A stretch of DNA of 64,000 bases, from positions 15,302,183 to 15,366,182 of the forward strand of contig CM047431.1 of the NCBI GenBank assembly GCA_026168455.1. Reading direction: 5' to 3'. Shown piece after piece: positions 40,144 through 51,475 of the stretch (within the stretch, counting starts at the first letter, position 1; the number at the start of each line of letters is the position of its first letter). The notes below the pieces were generated by a model, which saw only the letters and a program-made list of their open reading frames with translations, ran no database searches and was not told where the DNA came from. Origin of the DNA: Theocolax elegans. Taxonomy: Eukaryota > Arthropoda > Insecta > Hymenoptera > Cerocephalidae. Made by a program: the position numbers and the translations under genes.

Positions 40144-41030
40144 CTCATAAGCCAAAATCATACGTTAAAAATGGTCAAGAATTAATTACGAAAGTGATCA
40201 ACTGTGACATACCGCCTGGATATAATTTGGTTTCATTGGACGTGGTTTCATTATTTACTAATATATCAGCTGAACTTTTGATTAAAAGTGTTGAAAGATA
40301 TATCACTTGATATCCAAAAAGTTTAACATTCCACTTTATGAACTAATAAACGTTGTAACATGTCTAATGTATAATACATATTTTAAGTGGGATGGTAAAT
40401 ACTACCAATAGGTTTTTGGAAGCCCAATGGGTTCGCCTGTTAGCCCTCAATTTGCTGATTTAATGATGACTGACTTAGAAGAAGAATGTATTGATAAATT
40501 AGATTTCAAGCCATTATTTTATTTTAGGTATGTTAATGATACTATAATGTGTATACCTGCAAATAAATTTAATATAGTAATTGAAACTTTTAATAGTTAC
40601 CATAGCAGGCTGCAAGTCACGCATGAAATAGAGACAAATGGTAGTATTAAATTTCTAGAAATTTCACTTATTAGAAGTAATTCAAATCAAATAACAACTA
40701 ATTGGTATAGGAAGGATACCTTTTCAGGCAGATTCTTGAACTTTGATTCATGTCACACTATACAGCAGATAAGGGTTATGGTTTACACATTGATAGATAA
40801 GGCCATATTATTATCTTATAACAAATTTCACAAATCTAATATTCAAATTGTGAAACAACTTCTATATGACAATAATTATCCCCAAAAATTTATAAATCAT
40901 AACGTTAAGAAAAGGCTAGATAAAATTAAATACAATAACATTAGTAATGTAGTGAACCAAGATAACAAAAATAAAAAATACATAGGTACATTAAAATTAC
41001 CATTTGTACCTGATATTTATAAGAAGATAT
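40060..41030 (+). pseudogene. Penelope-like element copy C: reverse transcriptase
   Basis: From about 40140: SHKPKSYVKNGQELITKVIN, then YNLVSLDVVSLFTNISAELL. Stops and a frameshift follow around 40308-40420, then 40427-41030 is open: MGSPVSPQFADLMMTDLEEE, FYFRYVNDTIMCI, THEIETNGSIKFLEISLIR and FSGRFLNFDS. The YVDD box has become YVND, which should abolish polymerase activity. A distinct subfamily from copies A and B. Confidence 0.92.
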
Positions 41031-41470
41031 AAAATACTAGAAAACAACAGTCTATTAGACCTATTCTGACATTTTGTAACAGTCTGGATAGTATCATTGT
41101 GAGAAGCAAAGAAAAATCAGAAAAGAGTCTTGAGACTAACGTTGTTTATAAAATTGGTTGCAACAATTGTAATGCAAATTACATTGGAGAAACCAAAAGA
41201 CAATTGCAGTGTAGAATTAATGAACATAAGCGTAATACCAAAAAAATCGACTCTTAATTTGTTATTAATGATCATATGACTTCTTTTAATCATTGTTTTA
41301 ATTTTGACGATACCTTAATTTTAGATAGAGAAAGTAATTGGAACAAAACACTGATTTCAGAAATGGTACGTATTAAGTTAGAGAAAAATGCAATAAATGT
41401 GAAAGATGACACAAGGAAACTTAGCCAACATTACAATGGTATTATCAGCAGACTGAAAGAACAATTTTGA
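41031..41470 (+). pseudogene. Penelope-like element copy C: GIY-YIG endonuclease
   Basis: NVVYKIGCNNCNANYIGETK, then RQLQCRINEHKRNTKKIDS, TAA at 41256-41258, and VINDHMTSFNHCFNF, followed by KTLISEMVRIKLEKNAINVK. CxxC, NYIGET, CRINEH and the SEM Glu are conserved. Joined to RT with a stop near 41030. Confidence 0.9.
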
Positions 41471-41933
41471 TTGTGCGATTGCCTTTTTTCTTTCTTACAG
41501 TATTTAGTTCTAGTCATACCAAAAAAAATTGTTAATTTTAACACATGGTAATTTTAAATTTATTTAGTTCAGTGTTGGGTTTTTTAATTTTACTTTTTAC
41601 TATAAATAATATAAATTTATTTTAATTATATGACGTAATATAATATTAATTTATTAATTTATTTATGAAGTATTAATTTAAATTAATTTTAGCATTATAA
41701 TGAATTTAGTTTGATTCGAAAATTGCGCCTTTATACAGGTATAGTTTGTGTCATACTACATATAACTATAGCTGTGTATATCAGTTGCGATTAATTTAGT
41801 ATACCATCTGTGATATAATACTCTGGTCCTCTGTTTGCTTTTGCATAATTTTTCGTTTATTATTTTTTGTATTATCTTAATTTATTTATTTATTTAAATT
41901 ATTAATTAATGTTGATTTATAGAACTGTAATTG
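41471..41933. other. Penelope-like copy C 3' non-coding region
   Basis: AT-rich; no frame. Precedes the inverted repeat. Confidence 0.6.
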
Positions 41934-42170
41934 AGATGGAATTAAACACTTTAATAATTCAACTTCTTCTAATATAACTGTGTATATAAATGTGTAAATT
42001 CATTGCTTTAAATATCATTTTTTTCATTATTAGTGCGAAAACTCTGGGATACTACAATTCAAAATGTTATGTTAAATACAGATTTCAATGACAAGAAGTA
42101 AGTAAAATGTTATAAATCAATAGGCTAAAAAACTAAATCAATAATTATTGTTGATTAATCAAATGTATTC
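41934..42170. repeat. Inverted repeat flanking Penelope-like copy C, right
   Basis: Partner of 39905-40143. Inverted partial copies of the element start at the 3' side are common in Penelope-like insertions. Confidence 0.8.
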
Positions 42171-42188
42171 GTTTTTATAAATAAAGGT

Positions 42189-42231
42189 ATAGTCTGAAGA
42201 GGATGACGAAAAGTCATCGAAACGTCGCTAT
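42189..42231 (+). ncRNA. Hammerhead ribozyme motif at the end of Penelope-like copy C
   Basis: Stem I ATAGT (42189-42193) pairs with GCTAT (42227-42231). Core CTGAAGA 42194-42200, an extra G, a perfect 6-bp stem II GATGAC/GTCATC with loop GAAAA, GAAA 42219-42222, stem III reduced to self-complementary ACGT, triplet GUC (42224-42226). All core bases are present. The cut is predicted after 42226. It shares the extra G and minimal stem III with the motif at 36831. Confidence 0.85.
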
Positions 42232-42284
42232 CTAAATATAATTGTGGTTTATTCACCAAGATCAATTAAATATCATTTTGAAAG

Positions 42285-42490
42285 AAAATTTAACGTTAGC
42301 TACAGATCTAAGGAATGTTTCTAGTTCCTTAATGAGGAGACCGAAGTTAGAGAACTGTGGTTAAAACGCCAACTTATAATTCTTTTTTTTAATTTTTGGA
42401 AAGGCTTACTCTTTGGACTTCCACTAACCATAGTGGACGAAGAGTATTATAAGTCTCGTTTAATAAAGCATATTGGTTTGCAAAGCCCAG
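42285..42490. mobile_element. Hammerhead-bearing palindromic element, copy 4 (one arm)
   Basis: TCTAAGGAATGTTTCTAGTT, CCTTAATGAGGAG, GGTTAAAACGCC, CCACTAACCATAGTGGACGA and AGAGTATTATAAG follow the order of a right arm. The hammerhead near 42303-42375 has lost the core C (ATGAGGA) and the GAAA G. No inverted partner is close by. Confidence 0.7.
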
Positions 42491-42599
42491 TAAATTTTAT
42501 ATATCCAAATATAAATTTTTAATCAAAATTAGGTTTATTATAAATATATTTAGTAAAGCGGTAATGTGATTTGATATGAAAACGAAGGTAATACAACAG
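42491..42599. other. AT-rich interval
   Basis: Nothing seen. Confidence 0.5.
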
Positions 42600-43320
42600 T
42601 TATATAAATAAATAAATAAGTATGTAGGTATATAAATAAATATTAAAAATAACTAAATAACGTTAATAAAATATAAAATTACAAACAAAACGCATAACGT
42701 AAAAATAAGGATTGATGGCGAATATGTATTAATTGATAGATAACTAATATACAACAAAAGAATAAATCAGTAAATAATTATTAGAGGTCAGGAAAGGGGG
42801 AACAGCTCAGACCCACGGTAGTTACTCCATTCTCCCATGCTCAACGGTTGAGTTCAGATAGGTATGCGAGAAGGTTAACTTTAAATGAGTGATCTGTAAG
42901 TGGGTTAAAATCTGTAAATGGAAGTTGATTTATGAGGCGAGGATTAGTTATGATGAATGATTTAGAGCTTCAGTGCGAGGTGGGAAATAGGTTAAGCACA
43001 GGGGAGGATGACGGACAGGTGTATGAGTTCAAGATAAATTAGCACGTAATTGTAATGTTGAACGAGATAGAGTGGTAATCGTGAGAGATGAGGTCGAAAG
43101 CAGAGGTACCGACGAACAGAGCCCTTCTGAACTCAACTGATGACAAGTCTAAATGTATACGATAAGGAAAATGTATACTAAACATATAAATCGAACGCAG
43201 ACGTTTAACAATTGGTTAAGTTTTAGATTTCTGTTTCATCAACATTATTATAAACTGCACAAGCCTAATCAAAATGTGGAAATAAAAGAATTTGACCATT
43301 ATACATGTCTGACGAGACAA
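42600..43320 (-). pseudogene. LINE-A copy 5, 3' fragment
   Basis: Minus strand: the terminal ORF2 residues (SFIITNPRLINQLPF-like) at 42890-42980, the block corresponding to YDACAVYN...QTRNLKLQ at 43210-43290, and an AT-rich 3' UTR down to 42600. It parallels 12800-13640 of copy 4 with many indels. The tetranucleotide tail is not preserved. Confidence 0.65.
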
Positions 43321-43350
43321 AGCGTATCTATAGTACTTAAGTAAAAAGAA

Positions 43351-43690
43351 AGTCTTATGAATTTGAAAATTCGTGAATTTATTGCTTGTTTATATTATAA
43401 ATTATATGATAAATGAATTTATTGATCTCCACAAGCCATAGAAATATTCCTCACAACTCAAGTAAGGCGGACTGTACCAGCCACTATAGAAACCTCACAG
43501 GATGAGTGTTTGAAAAAAGACTAAGACTAGCTAAGTAAAAAAATATATATAATATTTAATTGATTGTAATATAAAATTAATAAAAACTTAAAAAGATGGA
43601 AAAAAATAAGAAAAGAAAAGAAAATTTATTGTATTTCGCCCTGAGTAACAAGCAATAAATTCACGAATTTTCAAATTATACGGCATTAGA
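43351..43690. repeat. Inverted-repeat element, about 340 bp
   Basis: TTTGAAAATTCGTGAATTTA followed by TTGCTTGTT (43359-43390) is answered by AACAAGCAATAAATTCACGA then ATTTTCAAA (43648-43676). The ends are about 30 bp; the interior is non-coding. No target duplication certain. Confidence 0.6.
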
Positions 43691-44300
43691 TCACAAAAAT
43701 GCCTAATGTGACAATATTCTGACGATTAAGACATTAGTTCTATGTAAGTGCGTTAACCGTCATATACTCGCCTAATTAACTTTCCGCAATTCCGCTTCAA
43801 CCTTACTCTCCACACTCTACTCTACTCTACTTTAACTATACAAAATAAATGGCTACTTTGCCTCAAATTACTATAAACTACTATGAAACAATCTCACCAT
43901 ATCGCTATCCTTCTCTTTCTTATATCTACTGCTTATCTACTGGCGTTGATTAGGGCGGTTGATTGCGTGATCGATACGCGTAGTCAGCCTTGATCTTATT
44001 TCCGTCAAGGCCGATTATCCAATAATAGTGGTTTACGTCACCACCAACCCATTAATTATTGGGTATATCACACAACTAATCATCCCTGGCTCTCGGAAGG
44101 CGCGCAATACAAATAAATAATTACTATATCGGTAACACAGTCGGTGCTACCAGCTTTATAATTACTACAAACTACTTCCGACGCTTTCATACCGCAATTA
44201 ACATTTAAAATACTATTTACAACTATATACATTTTAAAATTCACTACAATTCACCCCAAACTCCACCGACGGATCTATATATTTTTACTTAATTAATTAC
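43691..44300. other. Interval without recognised gene
   Basis: Mostly AT-rich; no open frame or repeat identified. Confidence 0.5.
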
Positions 44301-44309
44301 CGACTCGGA

Positions 44310-44413
44310 CCAGAGTTGCCAGATGGCGATTTTTCTCCTTGTTGCTCTTGCTTAATTAACATCAATATACGTAAGAGAGAAAAGGAAAAAAAATCGCCAA
44401 CTGGTAACTCTGG
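44310..44413. mobile_element. 104-bp hairpin MITE
   Basis: CCAGAGTTGCCAGATGGCGA plus TTTTT is answered by AAAAATCGCCAACTGGTAAC plus TCTGG. Flanked by CTCGGA on both sides (44304-44309, 44414-44419), a 6-bp target duplication. Confidence 0.8.
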
Positions 44414-44469
44414 CTCGGACTACCTAAAATAATTAATAAAACTAACCATACTGCCGGCGCATACCCATA

Positions 44470-44803
44470 CATCTACAACCGGCGAGTATGTATACGTGCG
44501 CGCACTATACAATATTATATACGCGTGTATATGTGTGCGCGCGCCGTATATAGATACGCTCCCCCTCGCTCCGCGCGCTCTCTCGCATTATCCGACTGAC
44601 GGCCGCCCCCCTTCCCGCGCACCTTGCCTAGTGCCGCACGATCGTCGCCGTCGGTGCCGCGTTCGCCGGCATATGGGTGTAAGGTGGGGAGCACCCTGGC
44701 TCTCTCGACTGGATGCGCAAGAAGTTCGGGCGCGCGCGCACCCGTGCGCCATCTCAACCGTCGTCGTCTGCTGAGCACGTGTGACGGTTAAAGTTAGGAC
44801 GCC
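44470..44803. other. GC-rich block ending in a dispersed repeat
   Basis: Rich in CG and GCGCGC runs, with overlapping frames on both strands that look like by-products of composition. 44715-44803 is the reverse complement of 60394-60485 and of the same part of the tandem copy near 62790-62880 (CCGTCGTCGTCTGCTGAGCA, CGTGTGACGGTT). Confidence 0.65.
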
Positions 44804-46039
44804 ATGAAATGATAATATTAAAAAAATAGAAATTATCTATAAAAATAATTATTTTTGTATGAAATAGAGTTTAATTATTATTGCAATAGCACTTTTCATA
44901 AAGGAATTATTATTGATTTTTTATTGTCATGTGATATGTGTAAATCCTTTGCAAATAATTGTTTTATTTATTTAGCAGTACTTATTAATTTGTGTGTTAT
45001 TGGTAATTTGGTAATAGCACTTTTTATACACTGAGAAAAATATTATAATAAATATTAAAATAATCTATATTAAAAATTACTATATTGTATAGGAAAAGTG
45101 TGACATCTCAACAATATAATAATTTTTGTATATAGTAATTTTTATTATATAAGTCAGCAAATTTTATTATTCAATCTGGTATTTTTTAAATGCGAATTTA
45201 AGGAAGTAAAAATGAATTATATTTTGTTTTTAATTAATTCGAAATAGAATGCATATATTGGGGGAATTCCTTTTGTCAATTAAGTACTACAGAAACATTT
45301 AATATTTGGAGATTTAATTATATACTATTCTTACGCAGTTGATCGCAATTTTTATTCACTCACATATATTTATACATTACACTTATTACTCACAAACTTA
45401 CATATTATTTCAATCGCTATCATTGCAATACCCTGAACGGAAGATACATTTTCGCATAATAACTAAATATTTTGTTGTTTCTTATATATAATTGACACAT
45501 TTTTGAGCATTTGCGAGAAGAACTGGAAAAATAGAAAATTTTATACACGCCACCTATTGGACGAATGGAGTAAATAGAATAGCCTTAAATTAAAAAGTCG
45601 TCTCAAAACAATTAAATACTGAAAAAGAAATGAACGTATAAGCGTATATAAAATATTTCTACAATACTTATTACACAAATTTTAATTTATGTAGTATATA
45701 CATTTCACTATATATGATGTAAGAACTTTTGTTATTTTGATATTAAAATTTGCTATTTACGTAAGATTGATTATAACATTACATATTAAATATTGTAAAA
45801 CTTTATTTTATAAATTTTATAAAATAAAAAAATATAGTATAAATATTTTAATAATTTTTGTCTATATATATATAACTAATTTATATAAAAAATCAACCAA
45901 ATAATTAAATATTGATCATACATATATAATTATAATTTATTTATATATTAGGTAGTTTATGTTATTATGTATTATAGTATTTATGTTATATATTATTTTA
46001 TTACTATTTATTATTATTTGCATTATTATCAACTGAAAC

Positions 46040-46430
46040 GCACATTACGAAATTAAAAAAAAAAAAATTTCTTCCTGTAGATGATGCCCTGGTCATTACT
46101 ATTACCTCCAGGTCATCGCGACATCATCTACTGAAAAGTTCATAACAAAATTAAAAAAAAATTAATTTCTTCCTGTAGATGATGTTCAGGTCCCTTATGG
46201 TATTTCCAGATCATCGCGGCATCAACTACTAGAACGCACATTACGAAATTTAAAAAAAAATTAATTTCTTCCTGTAGATGATATCCAGGTCCCTTATGTT
46301 ACCTCCAGATAATCGCGGCATCATCTACTGGAACAAACATTACGAAATTAAAAAAAAAATATTCCCTTCCTGTTGATGATGTCCAGTCCTTCATGTTACC
46401 TTCAGTTATAACTGATCGAGATAAACAAAT
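46040..46430 (+). repeat. Tandem hairpin repeats, outer left set (4 units)
   Basis: About 100-bp units, each TTTCTTCCTGTAGATGATG, CCAGGTC, TTACCTCCAG, CATCATCTACTGGAA, TTACGAAATT, poly-A. Each unit contains its own inverted pair GTAGATGATG/CATCATCTAC. Confidence 0.85.
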
Positions 46431-46939
46431 AAATAATCGAGTTAAATAATCCAGGTTTTTTTATAAAAAAGTTAAGCATTATTTCTAATTAATCGGTGTG
46501 TTTCCGCGATCACATTCATGAACAAAAATTCATTTTTTCGAAAATCCAAGAGAGATATCAGAAGAGTTAAAAAATAAAAAGTCTGCCTGTACGGACGTAC
46601 GAACGTACGCTCAGACTTAAACTTTTAAACCATTAAAAAATTAATTAAAAACCTATAAAAAATTCAAACACAATGTCTAATTATTCCTTTGGGTGCCGCG
46701 ATCATATTGAATTAAACAAAAATAATTTTTGTAAACTATTTAAAAAAATATAACATAATTTATACTTAAATCGTCATTTAGACAGTATAAAATTTTAATA
46801 TAATGTGGATGGATGTGGATGAATGTGGATGTGGATAATAGCATTTAATATCTACTTAATGATCTGAATTTTCCTGAATATCTCTTAGTTTATTAACAAA
46901 ATTATCATACATTTATAATAATTACTATATATCTTGGAA

Positions 46940-47405
46940 GGTCCATTACGAAATTTAAAAAAATCATTTCTTTCTGGAGATGATTTCCAGGTCCCTAATA
47001 TAACCCCAGGTTGTCGGGGCAACATTTACTGAAAGGCCTATTACGAATTCAAAAAAAAAAATTTTCTTCCTGTAGTAGATGTCCAGGTCCCTAATGTTAC
47101 CTCCAGATCATCGGGGCATCATCTACTGGAAGATTCATTATAAAAATTAAAAAAAAATATTCTTCCTGCAGATGATGTCAAGGTCCCTACTGTTACCTCC
47201 AGGTCGACGGGGCATCATCTACTGGCAGGCATATTACGAAATCAAAAAAAAAATTTTTTCTTCCTATAGAAGATGTCCAGGTCGGTAATGTTACCTCCAG
47301 GTCAATAGGGCATCATCTACTGGAAGGCCTATTACGAAACCCAAAAAGAAATTTTCTTCCTGTAGATGATGTGCAGGTCACTAATTTTACCTCCAGGTCA
47401 TCGAT
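46940..47405 (+). repeat. Tandem hairpin repeats, inner left set (about 5 units)
   Basis: Same unit and orientation as 46040-46430, running to the palindrome centre, where orientation flips. Confidence 0.85.
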
Positions 47406-47409
47406 GATT

Positions 47410-49140
47410 GATGCCCCGTCGACCTGGAGGTAACAGTAGAGACCTGGACATCTTCTACAGGAAGAAAATTTTTTTTTTTTGATTTCGCAATATGCCTTCC
47501 AGTAGATGTTGCCCAAATGACCTGGAGGTAACATTAGTGACATGCAAATCATCTACACAGAGAAAATTTTTTTTTTGATTTCCTAATATGCCTGCCAGTA
47601 GATAATGCCCCGTCGACCTGGAGGTAACAGTAGGAACCTGGACATCTTCTACAGTAAGAAAATTTTTTTTTTTGGATTTCGTAATAGGTATTTCAGTAGA
47701 TATTGCCCCAATGACCTGGATGTAACATTACTGACCTGTACATCTTCTGCAGGAAGAAAAATTTTTTTTTTGATTTCCTAATATGCCTGCCAGTAGATAA
47801 TACCCCGTCGACCTGGAGGTAACAGTAGGAACCTGGACAGCTTCTACAGGAAGAAAATTTTTTTTTTGATTTCGTAATAGACCTTTCAGTAGATGTATCC
47901 CCGTTAACCTGGTGGTAACATTAGAGACCTGGACATCACCTACAGGAAGAAAATTTTTTTTAGATTTTTATAATGAACGTTCCAGTAGATGATGCTCCGA
48001 TAACCTGGAGGTAAAATTACTGACCTGGACATCTTCTACAGGAAGAAAAATTTTTTTTTGATTTCGCAATATGCCTTCCAGTAGATGTAGCCCAGATGAC
48101 CTGGAGGTAACTTCAGTGACCTGCACATCATCTACAGGAAGAAAATGTTTTTTTTTTGGTTTCGTAATAGGCCTTCCAGTAGATGATGCCCCGTCGACCT
48201 GGAGGGAACGGTAGAGACCTGGACATCTTCTACAGGAAGAAATTTTTTTTTTGATTTCGTAATAGGTCTTTCAGTAGATATTGCCCCGATGGTCTGGAGG
48301 TAACATTGCCGACATGAACATCTTCTACAGGAAGAAAAATTTTTTTTTTTGATTTCGAAATATGCCTTCCAGTAGATGTTGCCCAGATGACCTGGTGGTA
48401 ACATTAGTGACCTGCACATCATCTACAGGAAGAAAATTTTTTTTTTGGTTTCGTAATAGGCCTTCCAGTAGATGATGCCCCGTTGACCTGGAGGTAACAG
48501 TAGGGACCTGGACATCTTCTACAGGAAGAAATTTTTTTTTTGATTTCGTAATAGGTCTTTCAGTAGATATTGCCCCGATGATCTGGAGGTAACATTACCG
48601 ACTTGGACATCTTCTACAGGAAGAAAAATGTTTTTTTTTTATTTCGCAATATGCCTTCCAGTAGATGTTGCCCAGATGACCTGAAAGTAACATTAGTGAC
48701 CTGCACATCATTTACAGGAAGACAATTTTTTTTTTTGATTTCGTAATATGCCTGCCAATAGATAATGCCCCGTCGACATGGAGGTAACAGTAGGAACCTG
48801 GACATCTTCTACAGGAAGAAAATTTTTTTTTTTGATTTTGTAATAGGTATTTTAGTAGATATTGCCCCAATGACCTGGAGGTAACATTACCGACCTGGAC
48901 AGCTTCTACATGAAGGAAATTTTTTTTTTGATTTCGAAATAGCCTTTCAGTAGATGTTGCCCCGATGTCCGGGAGGTAATATTAGTGACCTGCACATCAT
49001 TTACAGGAAAAATTTTTTTTTTGGTTTCGTAATAGGCCTTTTAGTAGATGTTGCCCCGTTAAACTGGTAGTAACATTAGGGACCTGGAAATCATCTCCAG
49101 AAAGAAATGATTTTTTTTAATTTCGTAATGGACCTTCCTA
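47410..49140 (-). repeat. Tandem hairpin repeats, right set (about 18 units) with higher-order period
   Basis: About 97-bp units in the opposite orientation. Three unit types alternate over about 290 bp between 48059 and 48750: CGCAATATGCCTTCCAGTAG, GGTTTCGTAATAGGCCTTCC and GATTTCGTAATAGGTCTTTC. This is a higher-order repeat produced by block-wise expansion. Short open frames across the array follow the repeat and are not genes. Confidence 0.85.
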
Positions 49141-49739
49141 GATATGTAGTAATTATTATACATTTATGATAATTTTGATAATAAACTCAGAGATATTAAC
49201 AACATTACTAGAATGTAGGATGTAAGTAGTAGATCAATTCTCAGATATTCAGGAAAATTCAGTTCATTAAGTACATATTAAATGATATTATCCACATCAA
49301 CATCCATCCACATTATATTAAAATTTTATTCTGCCTAAATGACGATTTAAGTATAAATTATGTTATATTTTTTTAAATAGTTTATAAAAATTAATTTTTT
49401 TTAATTCAATATGATCGCGGCACCCAAAGGAATAATTAGACATAGTGTTTGAATTTTTTATAGGTAGTTAATTAATTTTTAATGGTTTAAAAGTTTAAGT
49501 CTGAGCGTACGTTCGTACGTCTGTACAGGCAGACTTTTTATTTTTTAACTCTTCTTATCTCTCTTGCATTTTCGAAAAAATGAATTTTTTTTAATGAGAG
49601 TGATCGCGGAACCACACGGATTAATTAGAAATAATGCTTAACTTTTTTATAAAAAAACCTCGATTATTTAACTCGATTATTTATTTGTTTATCTCGATCA
49701 GTTATAACTGAAGGACTGGACATCATTAACTGGAAGGGA

Positions 49740-49880
49740 ATATTTTTTTTTAAATGTCGTAATGTGCGTTCCAGTAGATGATGCCGCGATTATCTGGAGG
49801 TAACATAAGGGACCTGGACATCATCTACAGGAAGAAGTTAATTTTTTTTTAATTTCGTAATGTGCGTTCCAGTAGATAAT
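49740..49880 (-). repeat. Tandem hairpin repeats, outer right set
   Basis: One to two units inverse to 46260-46430, beyond the right spacer. Confidence 0.75.
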
Positions 49881-51344
49881 AATAACAATAATAATAAATA
49901 GTAATAATATAATATAAATAACATAAATACCATAAATACTATAAATACCATAATACATAATAACATAAACTACCTAATATATAAATAAATTATAATTATA
50001 TATGTATGATCAATATTTAATTATTTGGTTGAGTTTTTATATAAATTAGTTATATATATATATAGACAAAAATAATTAAAATATTTATACTATATTTTTT
50101 TATTTTATAAAATTTATAAAATAAAGTTTTACAATATTTAATATGTAATGTTATAATCAATCTTACGTAAATAGCAAATTTTAATATCAAAATAACAAAA
50201 GTTCTTACATCATATATAGTGAAATGTATATACTACATATATTAAAATTTGTATAATAACTATTGTAGAAATATTTTATATACGCGTATACGATCATTTC
50301 TTTTTGAGTATTCAATTGTTTTGAGACGACTTTTTAATTTAAGGCTATTCTAATTACTCCATTCGTCCAATAGGTGTATAAAATTTTCTATTTTTCCAGT
50401 TCTTCTCGCAAATGCTCAAATATGTGTCAATTATATATAAGAAACAACAAGATATTTAGTTATTATGCGAAAATGTATCTTCCGTTCAGCGTATTGCAAT
50501 GATAGTGATTGAAATAATATATTTAAGTTTGTGACTAATAAGTGTAATGAATAAATATATGCGAGTGAATAAAAATTGCGATCAACTGCGTAAGAATAGT
50601 ATATAATTAAATCTCCAAATACCATTAAATAAATGTATTAAATGTTTAAATAAAGGTATTAAATGTTTCTGTAGTATTTAATTGACAAAAGGAATTCCCC
50701 CTATATATATATTCTATTTCGAATTAATTAAAAACAAAATATAATTCATTTTTACTTAAAAATTACTATATTGAATATCAAAAATTACGATATTGGATAT
50801 TAAAAGATATTATATCTAAATTTTACTATATAACATAGCAAAAATTATTATATTGCTGAGATGTCACACTTTTCCTATACAATATAGTAATTTTTAATGT
50901 AGATTATTTTAATATTTATTATAATATTTTTCTCAGTGTATAAAAAGTGCTATTACCAAATTACCAATAACACACAAATTAATAAGTACTGCTAAATAAA
51001 TAAAACAATTATTTGCAAAGGATGTATACATATCACATGACAATAAAAAATCAATAATAATTCCTTTATGAAAAGTGCTATTGCAATAATAATTAAACTC
51101 TATTTCATACAAAAATAATTATTTTTATAGATAATTTCTATTTTTTTAATATTATTATTTTAATTCATCGTATAATAATAATAAATTCATTAATTATTAT
51201 ACATATAATAATAAATCTATATAGGTACAATTTAATAAATAATATTTGAATGTAGTTAAATAATAAAATATTTTTTAGTTTAATTTAATATTATCTATTA
51301 TATAATGATTTTTCAGCGAGCGAGCGTGAGCGAGTGAGGATTTT

Positions 51345-51475
51345 AGCTAGTATTGAATTAAAAAAAAAAATAATTTTTACAAACTATTTTAAAAAATATA
51401 ACATAATTTATGCTTAAATCGTCATTTTGACAGTATAAAATTTTAATATAATGTGGATTAATATAACAATTATTT
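51345..51475. repeat. Extra copy of the palindrome spacer
   Basis: AACATAATTTATGCTTAAAT and CAGTATAAAATTTTAATATA repeat sequence found at 46700-46805 and, inverted, at 49310-49420, about 180 bp beyond the palindrome end. Confidence 0.7.

Larger units (their letters stand above)
44804..51168. mobile_element. 6.4-kb palindrome (foldback-like element)
   Basis: The sequence folds about a centre near 47405. Outer arms 44804-46040 and 49880-51168 are inverse copies (for example TCATACAAAAATAATTATTT and GAAAATGTATCTTCCGTTC on one side, complements on the other). Next come tandem repeats, a spacer (46430-46910 and 49140-49735, with AGTCTGCCTGTACGGACGTA and GTTAAATAATC) and more repeats up to the centre. 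The left half is 2.6 kb and the right 3.8 kb, because the repeat array has expanded on the right. No protein-coding frame. The outline resembles Drosophila foldback elements, whose inverted arms are made of short tandem repeats. No clear target duplication. Confidence 0.88.

Noticed and set aside
43153..43344. 63-codon plus-strand frame
   Set aside because: It is antisense to the 3' fragment of LINE-A.
44496..44778. Open frames on both strands in the GC-rich block
   Set aside because: Arg/Ala/Pro-rich in every frame, a consequence of CG composition; no conserved motif.
47313..48805. Short open frames with MLPPGHLGNIYWKAY-like repeats
   Set aside because: They follow the 97-bp tandem repeat, whose units are hairpins; no start signals or conserved length.
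46040..49880. CRISPR-like array
   Set aside because: The repeats are about 97 bp, similar over their full length with no unique spacers, and lie in a eukaryotic palindrome.
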